DNA from: a virus
Reading direction: 5' to 3' (one strand)
Length of the DNA: 24,742 nt
IMG/VR virus record: IMGVR_UViG_3300020051_000087
Span: 1 to 24,742 of that record
Below are positions 16,031 through 22,231 of this stretch, piece after piece. Made by a program: the position numbers and the translations under genes. Every line of letters starts with the position of its first letter. Position 1 is the stretch's first letter. A model generated the notes under the pieces. That model did no database searches. It worked only from the letters and a program-made list of their open reading frames with translations, and was not told the DNA's origin.

Positions 16031-16531
16031 ATGAAGTTTAGACAAGTGGACGAAGGGTTTGAATGGGTATTCAAAGCTGAAGGTGTAGACGCACAGGTAG
16101 CAAGGCTCAAGCAATGGGCAGAAAACAACCAGACCTTGGTGTCTATCGTGCGATGGGGTGTTGGAGCGCAAAAAGTTGACTGGGGGCTGCCCAGCGGTAT
16201 GCCAGATACAATCAAACTGGATGAAGATATCCCTGCAGGAATGAGTGATACAACTATCCAGATGGAATGGAGACGTATAAATGCATTCTCTGATCCTAAT
16301 GGCAATATGCAAAAGCTGGTTGATTGGAAGCGAGAGGCTAACTGGATGCAGGTATTGGAAGGCTTACATCATATGGAAGCTAAGTGGTTGACGGCTGCTA
16401 AAGACGGGACGCTGCTAGAGCTATGTCCTCAGTTAGAGACTCTGTTGCCCGCATTGGGTATAGAGGAGTATAATGTCCCTGTAAAAAAGAAACCGCGAAA
16501 GAAAAGGTCTCCAAAGAAATCAGTCGCCTAG
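16031..16531 (+). CDS. DUF6433-like conserved T4-type phage protein
   Basis: The 166-residue product has GMSDTTIQMEWRRINAFSDPNGNMQKL, then KREANWMQVLEGLHHMEAKWL and AKDGTLLELCPQL. I recognise this as the core of a family (DUF6433, from memory) found in T4-like phages near replication or late-regulation genes. The C-terminus is very basic (KKKPRKKRSPKKS). A GGAGG ribosome site lies 11 bases upstream of the ATG, within the RNase H end. Its TAG stop shares the palindrome CTAG with the stop of the minus-strand neighbour, so the two genes meet tail to tail. The role is unknown. Confidence 0.75.
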   Translation: MKFRQVDEGFEWVFKAEGVDAQVARLKQWAENNQTLVSIVRWGVGAQKVDWGLPSGMPDTIKLDEDIPAGMSDTTIQMEWRRINAFSDPNGNMQKLVDWKREANWMQVLEGLHHMEAKWLTAAKDGTLLELCPQLETLLPALGIEEYNVPVKKKPRKKRSPKKSVA

Positions 16532-17052
16532 TCAGGGCGATATGGGTCATAGTAACGACCCCATTGCCAATCCGCTGGTAGCTCAAATCCATCTAATTCA
16601 ACGAGATGCATTTTGCCAGTGGGTTCGACGCACCACTTTCGCTTAGATCTACTGTAGGCTGATTCACGAATCTTGCGTATTGTAGAAGGCTTATGCTTTC
16701 TACCGTACATAGGGTTAAACTCACCTCGACGGGTGCCTTTCATAGTCTTGGATACTTTATCTCGGAACTCCTGACTGCGCCCTTTCTGCACTGCTGGGTG
16801 ATTCTCTCCTAGCTTGGCTTCTCTAATACGTTGTCTTCCTTCTGGAGTGTGCCAAGCTGTCCTGTCTCTACAGCGGTCTACAATAGGAAGGTTTTGCTTG
16901 TTAGCAATGATCACATAGTCTCGCACACCTTCTACAGTGGACTGCTTGATGATCATCTCGCGTGGCTTGGGGACCTCTTGTAGGGTGTTTTCATCGACAA
17001 TCCAGTACTCGGATCGCGTCAGGAAGAGAAAAAACCTGCTTGCTCTAGCCAT
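16528..17052 (-). CDS. NUMOD3-repeat protein, homing-endonuclease relative
   Basis: This is the only minus-strand gene in the window. The 174-residue protein has two NUMOD3-like DNA-binding repeats, REAKLGENHPAVQKG and FNPMYGRKHKPSTIRKIRES. A basic C-terminus follows, ending in PADWQWGR, as in homing-endonuclease tails. The N-terminus (RFFLFLTRSEYWIVD..., about 70 residues) shows no clear GIY-YIG or HNH catalytic motif, so cleavage activity is doubtful. I chose the ATG at 17052 because a longer start at 17097 would include the late-type box at 17084-17091. It is transcribed toward the DUF6433-like gene. It is probably a mobile or formerly mobile gene. Confidence 0.7.
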   Translation of the reverse strand: MARASRFFLFLTRSEYWIVDENTLQEVPKPREMIIKQSTVEGVRDYVIIANKQNLPIVDRCRDRTAWHTPEGRQRIREAKLGENHPAVQKGRSQEFRDKVSKTMKGTRRGEFNPMYGRKHKPSTIRKIRESAYSRSKRKWCVEPTGKMHLVELDGFELPADWQWGRYYDPYRPD

Positions 17053-17083
17053 ATTGTATATACTCAAATCAATGGTTATTGCA

Positions 17084-17091
17084 TATTTATA
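17084..17091 (-). promoter_or_regulatory. T4-late-type promoter box, minus strand
   Basis: TATTTATA on the + strand reads TATAAATA on the minus strand, 31 bases before the NUMOD3 gene. It lies inside the first copy of the early promoter cassette, where the other copies have a perfect inverted repeat. Confidence 0.6.
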
Positions 17092-17125
17092 TAACAAAAG
17101 GATCTAAAAAAAGGCGAAAAAAAGG

Positions 17126-17154
17126 TTGCGAAGGGCACCAATATAGCATATAAT
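17126..17154 (+). promoter_or_regulatory. Early-type promoter in cassette 1
   Basis: TTGCGA, 17 bases, TATAAT. The -10 box is consensus and the -35 box deviates from TTGACA in the same way in two of the three cassettes (TTGCGA, TTGCGA, TTGCGT). Confidence 0.83.
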
Positions 17155-17186
17155 AGTATTTCAAAAGTCGAGTTGAGAGAGAAAAT

Positions 17187-17408
17187 ATGATTATATCAAC
17201 ACAGATAGCCCGAGCATTCAATAAAGCAGTAACCAGTACTGAGAACCTGTGGGAAGATGGATCAGTTAATTGGAACTATGTGGATGCAGATGTACACATG
17301 AACATGCTGGGCAAAGCGCCAGACAACTATACAGATCAGTTTGATTACCTGGCTGATTGCTACACTGGTTACGTCAGTCCAGCAGACCGCATAGTACAGC
17401 TCTGCTGA
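17187..17408 (+). CDS. Small phage protein, paralogue of the 22231 gene
   Basis: The 73-residue product begins MIISTQIARAFNKAV, continues NL..DGSVNWNYVDADVHMNM and ends in a hydrophilic tail with YLADCYTGY. The same plan (IST..., FN.AV, G...WNYVD.DV.M.M, D.LDYL) appears in the protein at 22231, so the two are paralogues. Small proteins with a WNYVDADV-like core are familiar from marine phages, without a known function. It is the first gene behind promoter cassette 1 and has the ribosome site GAGAGAGAAAA. Likely an early host-interaction protein; this is inference. Confidence 0.75.
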   Translation: MIISTQIARAFNKAVTSTENLWEDGSVNWNYVDADVHMNMLGKAPDNYTDQFDYLADCYTGYVSPADRIVQLC

Positions 17409-17472
17409 CTCTAGGCTGCTCCGAGTCTCAGGTTCTTAGAATTTCAATTGCTGCAATGAAAAGGCTTTAAAT

Positions 17473-17820
17473 ATGTACTACACTCACACGGTCAACCCTA
17501 TTGGATGCTTCACTGAGAAGGATCATGGACAGTACTTTGAGTACTCTAATAACACTGATAGGGTAGAGAACTGTAGCGAGTGGTGCTGCTTTCCTCATCT
17601 AGTGTGGGTCGGTGACACGGCTGGTGGTGCTCCTGGCTATCGTTATGCGACTGTCAAAAAGACCGTTGCTTACATCGTTGTGGACGAGGACGAGTCCGGT
17701 CGCCCAGTCATTGAGAAATGGCAACTAAAGAAAAACAACCCTTACGAGGTGCTCGAGGTGACTAACCCAGAGCTTATTCTGGACCCTTCTAAGCCTGCTT
17801 ATATGATCAGAACGTTATAA
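17473..17820 (+). CDS. Hypothetical small protein
   Basis: I do not recognise this 115-residue protein. It has a Cys/Trp-rich core (NCSEWCCFPHLVWVGD), then GGAPGYRYATVKKTVAYIVVD and an acidic, proline-containing C-terminus with PYEVLEVTNPELILD. The four cysteines could bind a metal, but the spacing (C-x3-CC and an early lone Cys) fits no family I know. AAAAGG precedes the ATG. Its TAA stop lies inside the inverted repeat that opens promoter cassette 2. Confidence 0.7.
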   Translation: MYYTHTVNPIGCFTEKDHGQYFEYSNNTDRVENCSEWCCFPHLVWVGDTAGGAPGYRYATVKKTVAYIVVDEDESGRPVIEKWQLKKNNPYEVLEVTNPELILDPSKPAYMIRTL

Positions 17821-17917
17821 GCATATAACAAAAGGTTCTAAGAAAACGTGATAAAAAGGTTGCGTTTAGGGTCAGATTGTCATATAATAGTAGTTCAAAA
17901 GTTGAGAGAGAAAAGTT
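17814..17917 (+). repeat. Promoter cassette, copy 2
   Basis: Begins with the perfect inverted repeat GTTATAAGCATATAAC (17814-17829), shared exactly with copy 3. AAAAGGTTCTAA, a purine-rich stretch, TTGCGT, a 17-base spacer, TATAAT and the shared leader TTCAAAAGTTGAGAGAGAAAA follow. It directly precedes the 43-residue ORF. Confidence 0.88.
17860..17888 (+). promoter_or_regulatory. Early-type promoter in cassette 2
   Basis: TTGCGT at 17860-17865, 17 bases, TATAAT at 17883-17888. The start of the 43-residue ORF is 30 bases further on. Confidence 0.83.
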
Positions 17918-18049
17918 ATGCGATATACGAAAAAAGAATTTCTTCAGTTGCTAGAAACAAAACTCAAGTCTGAGGTATGCCCTATTCGCATCGCACAACT
18001 TGAAATGAAGATATTCAAATTAAAGTTGGAGTCAGCAGTTATGGTGTAG
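17918..18049 (+). CDS. 43-residue helical microprotein
   Basis: A short ORF starting at the ATG directly behind promoter cassette 2, with GAGAGAGAAAAG as ribosome site. It encodes a lysine- and leucine-rich protein (KKEFLQLLETKLKSEV, then RIAQLEMKIFKLKLE), most likely one amphipathic helix pair, with no signal peptide. A probable terminator lies 14 bases after its stop. The dedicated promoter, ribosome site and terminator make it a believable gene, even though nothing resembles a known family. A small early host-takeover protein is a reasonable guess. Confidence 0.65.
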   Translation: MRYTKKEFLQLLETKLKSEVCPIRIAQLEMKIFKLKLESAVMV

Positions 18050-18062
18050 CGTTACGGCAGGA

Positions 18063-18103
18063 GCGCGGCTGTGTCGATACCGCGCATGACTGTTTCTTTT
18101 TTT
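18063..18103 (+). terminator. Probable intrinsic terminator
   Basis: GCGCGG (18063-18068) pairs with CCGCGC (18080-18085) around an 11-base loop, and a T-rich run follows (18093-18103). Seven bases between stem and T-run make it imperfect. Its place after the 43-residue ORF and before the next gene supports the call. Confidence 0.5.
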
Positions 18104-18123
18104 ATTGTTAGGATGTGAATTTT

Positions 18124-18507
18124 ATGGCTTATATATCAGCAACTGAAGTTAAGGCGATTCGTGAAGAACTCAAGAAGGAGTTCCCTAAGTATCGTTTCTC
18201 GGTTCGTAAATCCTCTGGCGGACTAGCCGTTTCCGTCTCTCTCACTAAAGGGCCCAAGGGTCTGCTAGAAACTGTCGGTGAGCAATTCACTGGCTCTGGT
18301 TTTCAGTCTATCAACCACTATCATACGAACATGTATGGCGAGTACAAGGGTATGTTTGACAAGATCCTTACCACTATCAAGTCTGCCCCTGCTAAAGTGG
18401 GTCGCGGTTGGTATGACAACTCCGACGCAATGGTCGATTACTTCGACACTGCTTTCTATATACATATGGAAGTAGGCCGATACGGCAAAGGGTACACAAC
18501 GGTTTAG
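18124..18507 (+). CDS. LPD29-like domain protein
   Basis: The 127-residue protein reads ISATEVKAIREELKKEFPKYRFSVRKSSGGLAVSVSLTKGP, then TVGEQFTGSGFQS and a small aromatic C-terminus. I recognise this as the LPD29 (large polyvalent protein-associated) domain, better known as a module of very long polyvalent proteins carried by phages and conjugative elements. Here it stands alone. The ATG at 18124 has AGGA 10 bases upstream, while GTG 18115 is too close. It lies after the terminator and shortly before the secreted-protein gene. The biochemical role is unknown. Confidence 0.7.
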   Translation: MAYISATEVKAIREELKKEFPKYRFSVRKSSGGLAVSVSLTKGPKGLLETVGEQFTGSGFQSINHYHTNMYGEYKGMFDKILTTIKSAPAKVGRGWYDNSDAMVDYFDTAFYIHMEVGRYGKGYTTV

Positions 18508-18515
18508 GAGATACA

Positions 18516-18878
18516 ATGAAAAAATTAGCAATTGCCGCGGTAATCATCGCGGCTTTAGGTGTTTCACAATCAGTAGAGGCTAGTAGCACTAGTGACAAGG
18601 TTGCTATCGGCGTTACTGGCATCCTAGTTGGTAAGTGGTGGAGCGACAGGCAGTCGTATAGTCCAGCGTACTCTGGCTATGAGGAATACTCTAGCATGGG
18701 TTATTACAGTTCCTCAGGAACATGGTATCCCTTTGATAAGCGGTACCCTCGTTTCAGATGTCGAGGCAACCGCATAGATTGTGCATACCAGATGGGTGTG
18801 TATGAGCGAGAACGCGCAGCCTTTAACGAAGCAAAGCGTCAGGCGTATGAGTGCGGTAGATGGGGCAGGTGTAAATGA
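18516..18878 (+). CDS. Secreted Tyr/Ser-rich small protein
   Basis: The 120-residue product starts with a typical Sec signal peptide: two lysines after Met, a hydrophobic AIAAVIIAALGV core, and a likely cleavage after VEA at about residue 22. The mature part contains a Tyr/Ser/Gly-rich stretch (YSPAYSGYEEYSSMGYYSSS) and a C-terminal basic region with four cysteines (RFRC, DCAYQ, YECGRWGRCK) that could form disulphides. It should reach the host periplasm. TTAGGAGA precedes the ATG, and ATGA couples it to the HAD gene. A role in host envelope change or superinfection exclusion is conceivable but unsupported. Confidence 0.78.
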   Translation: MKKLAIAAVIIAALGVSQSVEASSTSDKVAIGVTGILVGKWWSDRQSYSPAYSGYEEYSSMGYYSSSGTWYPFDKRYPRFRCRGNRIDCAYQMGVYERERAAFNEAKRQAYECGRWGRCK

Positions 18879-19483
18879 TTGTACTAACTGACATAGACGG
18901 ATGTGTACTTGACTGGGAAGAAGGCTTTACAGTATGGATGGATCATCGCGGTCACACCCAGGTTCCTGGATACAAGGAGCACTACGGCATCGACACTCGG
19001 TATGGCATGGAGAAGTCGTTGTCAAAGAAACTAGTCGAGCAATTCAACTCTTCGGCTGCAATAGGCTTTCTTCCTCCGCTCCGTGACGCGCAGTACTATA
19101 TCAAGCTGCTGCACGAAAAGCTACAGGTCAAGTTTGTAGCGGTCACTAGCCTAAGCGACGATCCTTATGCAAAGAAACTGAGAGAGCGCAACCTTGCTAA
19201 GTTATTTGGCGATAACACTTTCGAGGAAGTTATATGCTTGCCTTGTGGTGCTGACAAGGATGATATCCTCGAGGAGCTACAGGCAAAGTATGCTGACAGT
19301 ATCTGGATCGAGGACAAAACTACAAACGCTAGGGTAGGTGCTGCTCTAGGTTATGAAACTTTATTGATCGAGCATAAATATAACATGCACGACCAAGGAG
19401 ACTTCACTCTGGTGAAGGGCTGGGAAATGATTTACAACTATATAGAGGTAAACTATGAGCGTTTATGCACTGGAACAGTTTGA
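18875..19483 (+). CDS. HAD-superfamily phosphatase-like protein
   Basis: The 202-residue protein opens with the HAD motif I, LTDIDGCVLDW (Asp6, Asp8). AVTSLSDD gives the motif II position and IWIEDKTTNARVGAALGY resembles the motif IV acidic turn. The layout fits small phage HAD phosphatases such as 5'-nucleotidase or polynucleotide 3'-phosphatase relatives, which act on nucleotides or DNA ends. The substrate cannot be told from sequence. It overlaps the upstream gene by 4 bases (ATGA) and the downstream gene by 29. All expected acidic residues are there, so it is probably active. Confidence 0.8.
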   Translation: MIVLTDIDGCVLDWEEGFTVWMDHRGHTQVPGYKEHYGIDTRYGMEKSLSKKLVEQFNSSAAIGFLPPLRDAQYYIKLLHEKLQVKFVAVTSLSDDPYAKKLRERNLAKLFGDNTFEEVICLPCGADKDDILEELQAKYADSIWIEDKTTNARVGAALGYETLLIEHKYNMHDQGDFTLVKGWEMIYNYIEVNYERLCTGTV

Positions 19484-19676
19484 ATCTTTTTGTCGCAAGA
19501 TGTACCATAGGAACTGCGAGGAGCGCGGTGAATGGGGTGATGAATTATTGACCTACGAGGAATACACGAACAATAATCGTGGCTTCCTAATTCACATTTA
19601 CGAGCAACTGGAAGATGAGTCTTTCGGTGAAGCATTAAAAAAAGGGAGCCTTAAGGAATGGATGAGATCACTCTAA
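19455..19676 (+). CDS. Small hypothetical protein
   Basis: This 73-residue ORF starts 29 bases inside the HAD gene with GAGG as ribosome site. The protein is acidic and aromatic (YALEQFESFCRKMYHRNCEERGEWGDELLTYEEY), ends in FGEALKKGSLKEWMRSL and has no membrane segment. I do not recognise it. The overlaps at both ends and the ribosome sites support translation. Function unknown. Confidence 0.65.
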   Translation: MSVYALEQFESFCRKMYHRNCEERGEWGDELLTYEEYTNNNRGFLIHIYEQLEDESFGEALKKGSLKEWMRSL

Positions 19677-19846
19677 CTGCAATAACATTTACCTGCACTT
19701 TCATATCGTACTACACAGGCAGATACTTCGGTGGTGCCAAAGGTCAGGCTGTAGGCATGGCTATTGTTATGTGCTGGCTAAAACAGCGACCTGAATCTTG
19801 GGCGAACTGTGAGAAGGACTTCTACAGGGATATGAGAAACCTCTAA
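19658..19846 (+). CDS. Small membrane protein
   Basis: The 62-residue product has one hydrophobic N-terminal region (TLTAITFTCTFISYYTG, residues 4-20), a small Gly/Ala segment with AVGMAIVMCWL, and a polar C-terminus. It probably crosses or associates with the membrane. GGGAG lies 9 bases before the ATG, and the gene overlaps the preceding one by 19 bases. Its stop abuts the next ATG with no gap. No family is recognised. Confidence 0.65.
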   Translation: MDEITLTAITFTCTFISYYTGRYFGGAKGQAVGMAIVMCWLKQRPESWANCEKDFYRDMRNL

Positions 19847-20593
19847 ATGGAAGACTTTTATTATTACGCCAGTGGACAGGAAGTCGAACCTTATTCAGCT
19901 AAATTCATAGAGTCCGACACGGAACTACGGTACGAATTCAACAAGGAAAACGAACCAGAAGAGCTTCTAGCCAATGGCTGGGAAGAGATGTCTAACGGCG
20001 AGTATCCCTGGAGTATAACAAGTCCCCTTGATCATGACACCGTGGACATTAGGTATCGAATCAACAAACACGGATTCCGCTGCAATGAAATGCCCTTTGC
20101 TGCTGCACCACGCGCGGTGATCGCATTAGGGTCTAACATGGCTTTCGGTGTAGGCGTACCAGAACCCATGACTTGGCCTCATCTAGTGGCTAGTAAGCTA
20201 GGGCATCGTGCAATCACACTAGCTAAACCCAATTCGTCGCTAGAATCGCAGTATAGGCTGCTTCTCGCGTGGTTACCGCAGCTACAGTCGGAGTATGTAG
20301 TATTGCAGGAGCAGCATGACTCCTTGAGCCAATGGGAGCGATTTGAGGGTGAGGAGCTTATAAGCGAATTCATCCCAGGTGATGTGCGACCAATGGAAAA
20401 GATTAGACGGGACATGGTACTCAGGGCTATGCAATCATTGTGTAATCAGTTTAACTCTACCTTTATTCACATATCTCCTGAGGTAGAACTACTCGACGAG
20501 CCTGACTACGGCAGAGACCTAATGAGTCCTGGTAGAAGGCAGCATCGATATGTCTCATACCAAGTACTGAAGCGCATGGGGCAACTTGATTGA
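19847..20593 (+). CDS. SGNH-fold protein, apparently catalytically degenerate
   Basis: This 248-residue protein aligns by eye with its downstream neighbour over most of its length: L..GW, Y..N.HGFR, the VIALG strand, AFGVGV and TWPHLVA. In active SGNH/GDSL hydrolases the first block has a nucleophilic serine (GDS or GCS); here the block reads GSNM, with Asn97 at that position. The block V DxxH is DLMSPG, with Ser227 replacing histidine. Both catalytic residues therefore seem lost, so a binding or partner role is more likely than hydrolysis. It begins directly after the small membrane protein's stop and overlaps the second paralogue by 4 bases. Confidence 0.7.
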   Translation: MEDFYYYASGQEVEPYSAKFIESDTELRYEFNKENEPEELLANGWEEMSNGEYPWSITSPLDHDTVDIRYRINKHGFRCNEMPFAAAPRAVIALGSNMAFGVGVPEPMTWPHLVASKLGHRAITLAKPNSSLESQYRLLLAWLPQLQSEYVVLQEQHDSLSQWERFEGEELISEFIPGDVRPMEKIRRDMVLRAMQSLCNQFNSTFIHISPEVELLDEPDYGRDLMSPGRRQHRYVSYQVLKRMGQLD

Positions 20594-21387
20594 TAAAACG
20601 CCCTCGAAGTATGCTATTCGGATCTGAACCTTGTAACTACAACTCTGCATGGATGACAGGTGATACCGAGGAGATGTATCTCAACCAAGACCGTGATGCA
20701 CTGAAAACTCACGGCTGGGATAACAAGGCTAAAGCATACAGCCTAAATTACACTACCAATGAGTATGGCTTCAGGGAAGAGCGAGACTACCGACTCCAAG
20801 GCGACATGGCTCTAGGCTGTAGTTTCACATATGGCATGGGAGTGCATAAGGAAGACACTTGGCCTAGTATGTTGGGGGGACTGACTGATAGACACATCTA
20901 CAACTTCGGTATGCCTGGACATGGGCTGATGGGCGCGTTTCGTATAGCGATGCATTTTGCTCTACTGCTCAAGCCCAAGAATGTCTATATCCTAGCTCCA
21001 GGGTTTGATCGCATAGAGTATTTTTACCCTCACGATTCTACTTGGGCGCCACACGGGGGTTGGAGTGACCCGTCTGATGAAGTAGCCATGACAATGTTGA
21101 GTCAGGAGAATGCCTTTTTACTAAACTCCACGGCTCTATGTGGCATCAAGGGTATTTGTGACTCAATTGGTGCTAACATGTATATGATACACCCTGCTAT
21201 TGGAATGCAAGGGGGACACGCTATTGGCGTTATGGGTAGAGACCTAGTACACCCAGGTAGACTGGTTCAGAAGGAGTATGCCAAGCTGTTCGTTTCTGCT
21301 GACCCCTGGACATTCACACATCAAAACATCGGAGCGGCATTCACACTACCCGATCCTACGCACTCTCCTGTACTCTTTCCTGAGTAA
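20590..21387 (+). CDS. SGNH/GDSL-like hydrolase
   Basis: The 265-residue protein has the SGNH block I in ALGCSFTYGMGV (Ser78), block II-like NFGMPGHG, a long hydrophobic helix then LLKPKNVYILAPGFDRIEYF, and block V RDLVHPG with Asp218 and His221. A serine esterase or acetyl-hydrolase activity on glycans or lipids is likely, but the substrate is unknown. The start is a TTG at 20590 overlapping the upstream TGA by 4 bases, with GGGG 8 bases before it; ATG 20611 is an alternative. The first paralogue is immediately upstream. Promoter cassette 3 follows. Confidence 0.75.
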   Translation: MIKRPRSMLFGSEPCNYNSAWMTGDTEEMYLNQDRDALKTHGWDNKAKAYSLNYTTNEYGFREERDYRLQGDMALGCSFTYGMGVHKEDTWPSMLGGLTDRHIYNFGMPGHGLMGAFRIAMHFALLLKPKNVYILAPGFDRIEYFYPHDSTWAPHGGWSDPSDEVAMTMLSQENAFLLNSTALCGIKGICDSIGANMYMIHPAIGMQGGHAIGVMGRDLVHPGRLVQKEYAKLFVSADPWTFTHQNIGAAFTLPDPTHSPVLFPE

Positions 21388-21413
21388 ATCCACATCGCTG
21401 TATATACGAAAAA

Positions 21414-21523
21414 GTTATAAGCATATAACAAAAGGTTCTAAAAAAAGGTGAAATAAAGGTTGCGAAAGTCACCAATACCTCGTATAATAGTGTTTCAAAA
21501 GTTGAGAAGAAAAGGAAAATCAT
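21414..21523 (+). repeat. Promoter cassette, copy 3
   Basis: Opens with GTTATAAGCATATAAC (21414-21429), identical to copy 2. It continues AAAAGGTTCTAA, an A-rich stretch, TTGCGA, a 17-base spacer, TATAAT and leader TTTCAAAAGTTGAGA with AAAAGGAAAA before the ATG at 21524. It fills the only sizeable gap between 20590 and 24327. Confidence 0.88.
21460..21488 (+). promoter_or_regulatory. Early-type promoter in cassette 3
   Basis: TTGCGA at 21460-21465, 17 bases, TATAAT at 21483-21488. The spacer includes GTCACCAATA, close to the GGCACCAATA of cassette 1. Confidence 0.83.
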
Positions 21524-21724
21524 ATGACACTATCAGAAGGCTTAGTAGCTCAGATCTCAAAAGAGGCTCTGGAATTGATGGAAGGCGAGAAGCTAACTGC
21601 TCTTGTCCCTTCTTCATCGTGCTACTCCTCAATGCAGAGTGAGTATTGGTTAGAAGGTCGTCCTGCTGTTCAGGTCGCGATTCAACGTTTAACTGCTGAG
21701 TATTTCAGCGTGGAGAGTGTGTAA
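21524..21724 (+). CDS. Small hypothetical protein behind cassette 3
   Basis: A 66-residue protein without a recognised family. It has a helical start (GLVAQISKEALELMEGEKLTA), a Ser/Tyr stretch (SSSCYSSMQSEYW) and a helical end (AVQVAIQRLTAEYFS). There is no signal peptide or membrane segment. It is the first gene after promoter cassette 3, with AAAGGAAAA as ribosome site, and its stop overlaps the next ATG by one base (TAATG). The position suggests early expression. Confidence 0.7.
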   Translation: MTLSEGLVAQISKEALELMEGEKLTALVPSSSCYSSMQSEYWLEGRPAVQVAIQRLTAEYFSVESV

Positions 21725-22044
21725 TGGAAAAGCAACTACAAAAGCTGGTTGAGGAGATCAACAAGGACTACCTAAGATTCATGCCGCCCACGTCTGAGGT
21801 TCGTGAGAAGATGGCCTCTGAATTTGTAATGTCGCTTGAGATTCTTGAAGGTCGTAAGTACTACAAAATCATCAAGGGAGGTTCTGTGTGGGGCTTCGTT
21901 GTCAAGGTCGCGGACTCTAAGTTCAAGGCTGGAGATCTGCTCAAGGCAGCGTCCTGGGCTGCCCCTGCTCGTAACAAGGCTCGTGGCAACATCCTCGAGG
22001 GTGACTACAGCTGGGTTCGTTGGACTGGTCCCGAGTATCTTTAA
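21724..22044 (+). CDS. Small conserved-type phage protein
   Basis: The 106-residue product has a helical first half (QKLVEEINKDYLRFM). A beta-rich, basic second half follows: GRKYYKIIKGGSVWGFVVK, KFKAGDLLKAASWAAPARN and WVRWTGPEYL. I recall the KFKAGDILKAASW...ARGNI...WTGP pattern from small proteins of marine phages and some bacteria, without any assigned function. It is coupled to its upstream neighbour by TAATG. No catalytic motif is apparent. Confidence 0.72.
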   Translation: MEKQLQKLVEEINKDYLRFMPPTSEVREKMASEFVMSLEILEGRKYYKIIKGGSVWGFVVKVADSKFKAGDLLKAASWAAPARNKARGNILEGDYSWVRWTGPEYL

Positions 22045-22054
22045 GGAGAGTAGT

Positions 22055-22231
22055 ATGATTATATTTGAAGGTGATTTTGTACGCAGACAAGGACAATCGA
22101 AATGGTTGGAAGTTGTCTGCGTTGTGGATGAAATGCATATTCAACTCAGCGATGGGGCTTATGTAAGGGTAAGTGAGCGATCTATTAGTCAGGTCTTGAG
22201 TGCAACGGAATACAATGAGGAGGTGGCGTAA
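22055..22231 (+). CDS. Small beta-rich hypothetical protein
   Basis: This 58-residue ORF starts at an ATG with a good AAGGAGAG ribosome site. A longer reading beginning at 21836 is only an out-of-frame extension through the previous gene. The protein (FEGDFVRRQGQSKWLEVVCVVDEMHIQLSDGAYVRV in short strands) looks like a small SH3-like barrel. Its stop overlaps the next ATG by one base. No family was recognised. Confidence 0.65.
   Translation: MIIFEGDFVRRQGQSKWLEVVCVVDEMHIQLSDGAYVRVSERSISQVLSATEYNEEVA

Larger units (their letters stand above)
17075..17186 (+). repeat. Promoter cassette, copy 1
   Basis: First of three related segments of about 105 bp. It holds a GTTAT/ATAAC half-pair interrupted by extra bases, ACAAAAGGATCTAA, TTGCGA (17126-17131), a 17-base spacer, TATAAT (17149-17154), and a leader with TTTCAAAAGT and GAGAGAGAAAA before the ATG at 17187. 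Compared with copies 2 and 3 it has extra bases in the inverted repeat and in the leader. Confidence 0.85.

Noticed and set aside
17407-17427. GACTC/GAGTC hairpin as terminator after the 17187 gene
   Set aside because: The stem is only five base pairs and no T-run follows.
21836-22231. 131-residue reading frame
   Set aside because: Its first 73 codons overlap the well-supported gene at 21724 in another frame. Only the part from ATG 22055 with its ribosome site is credible.
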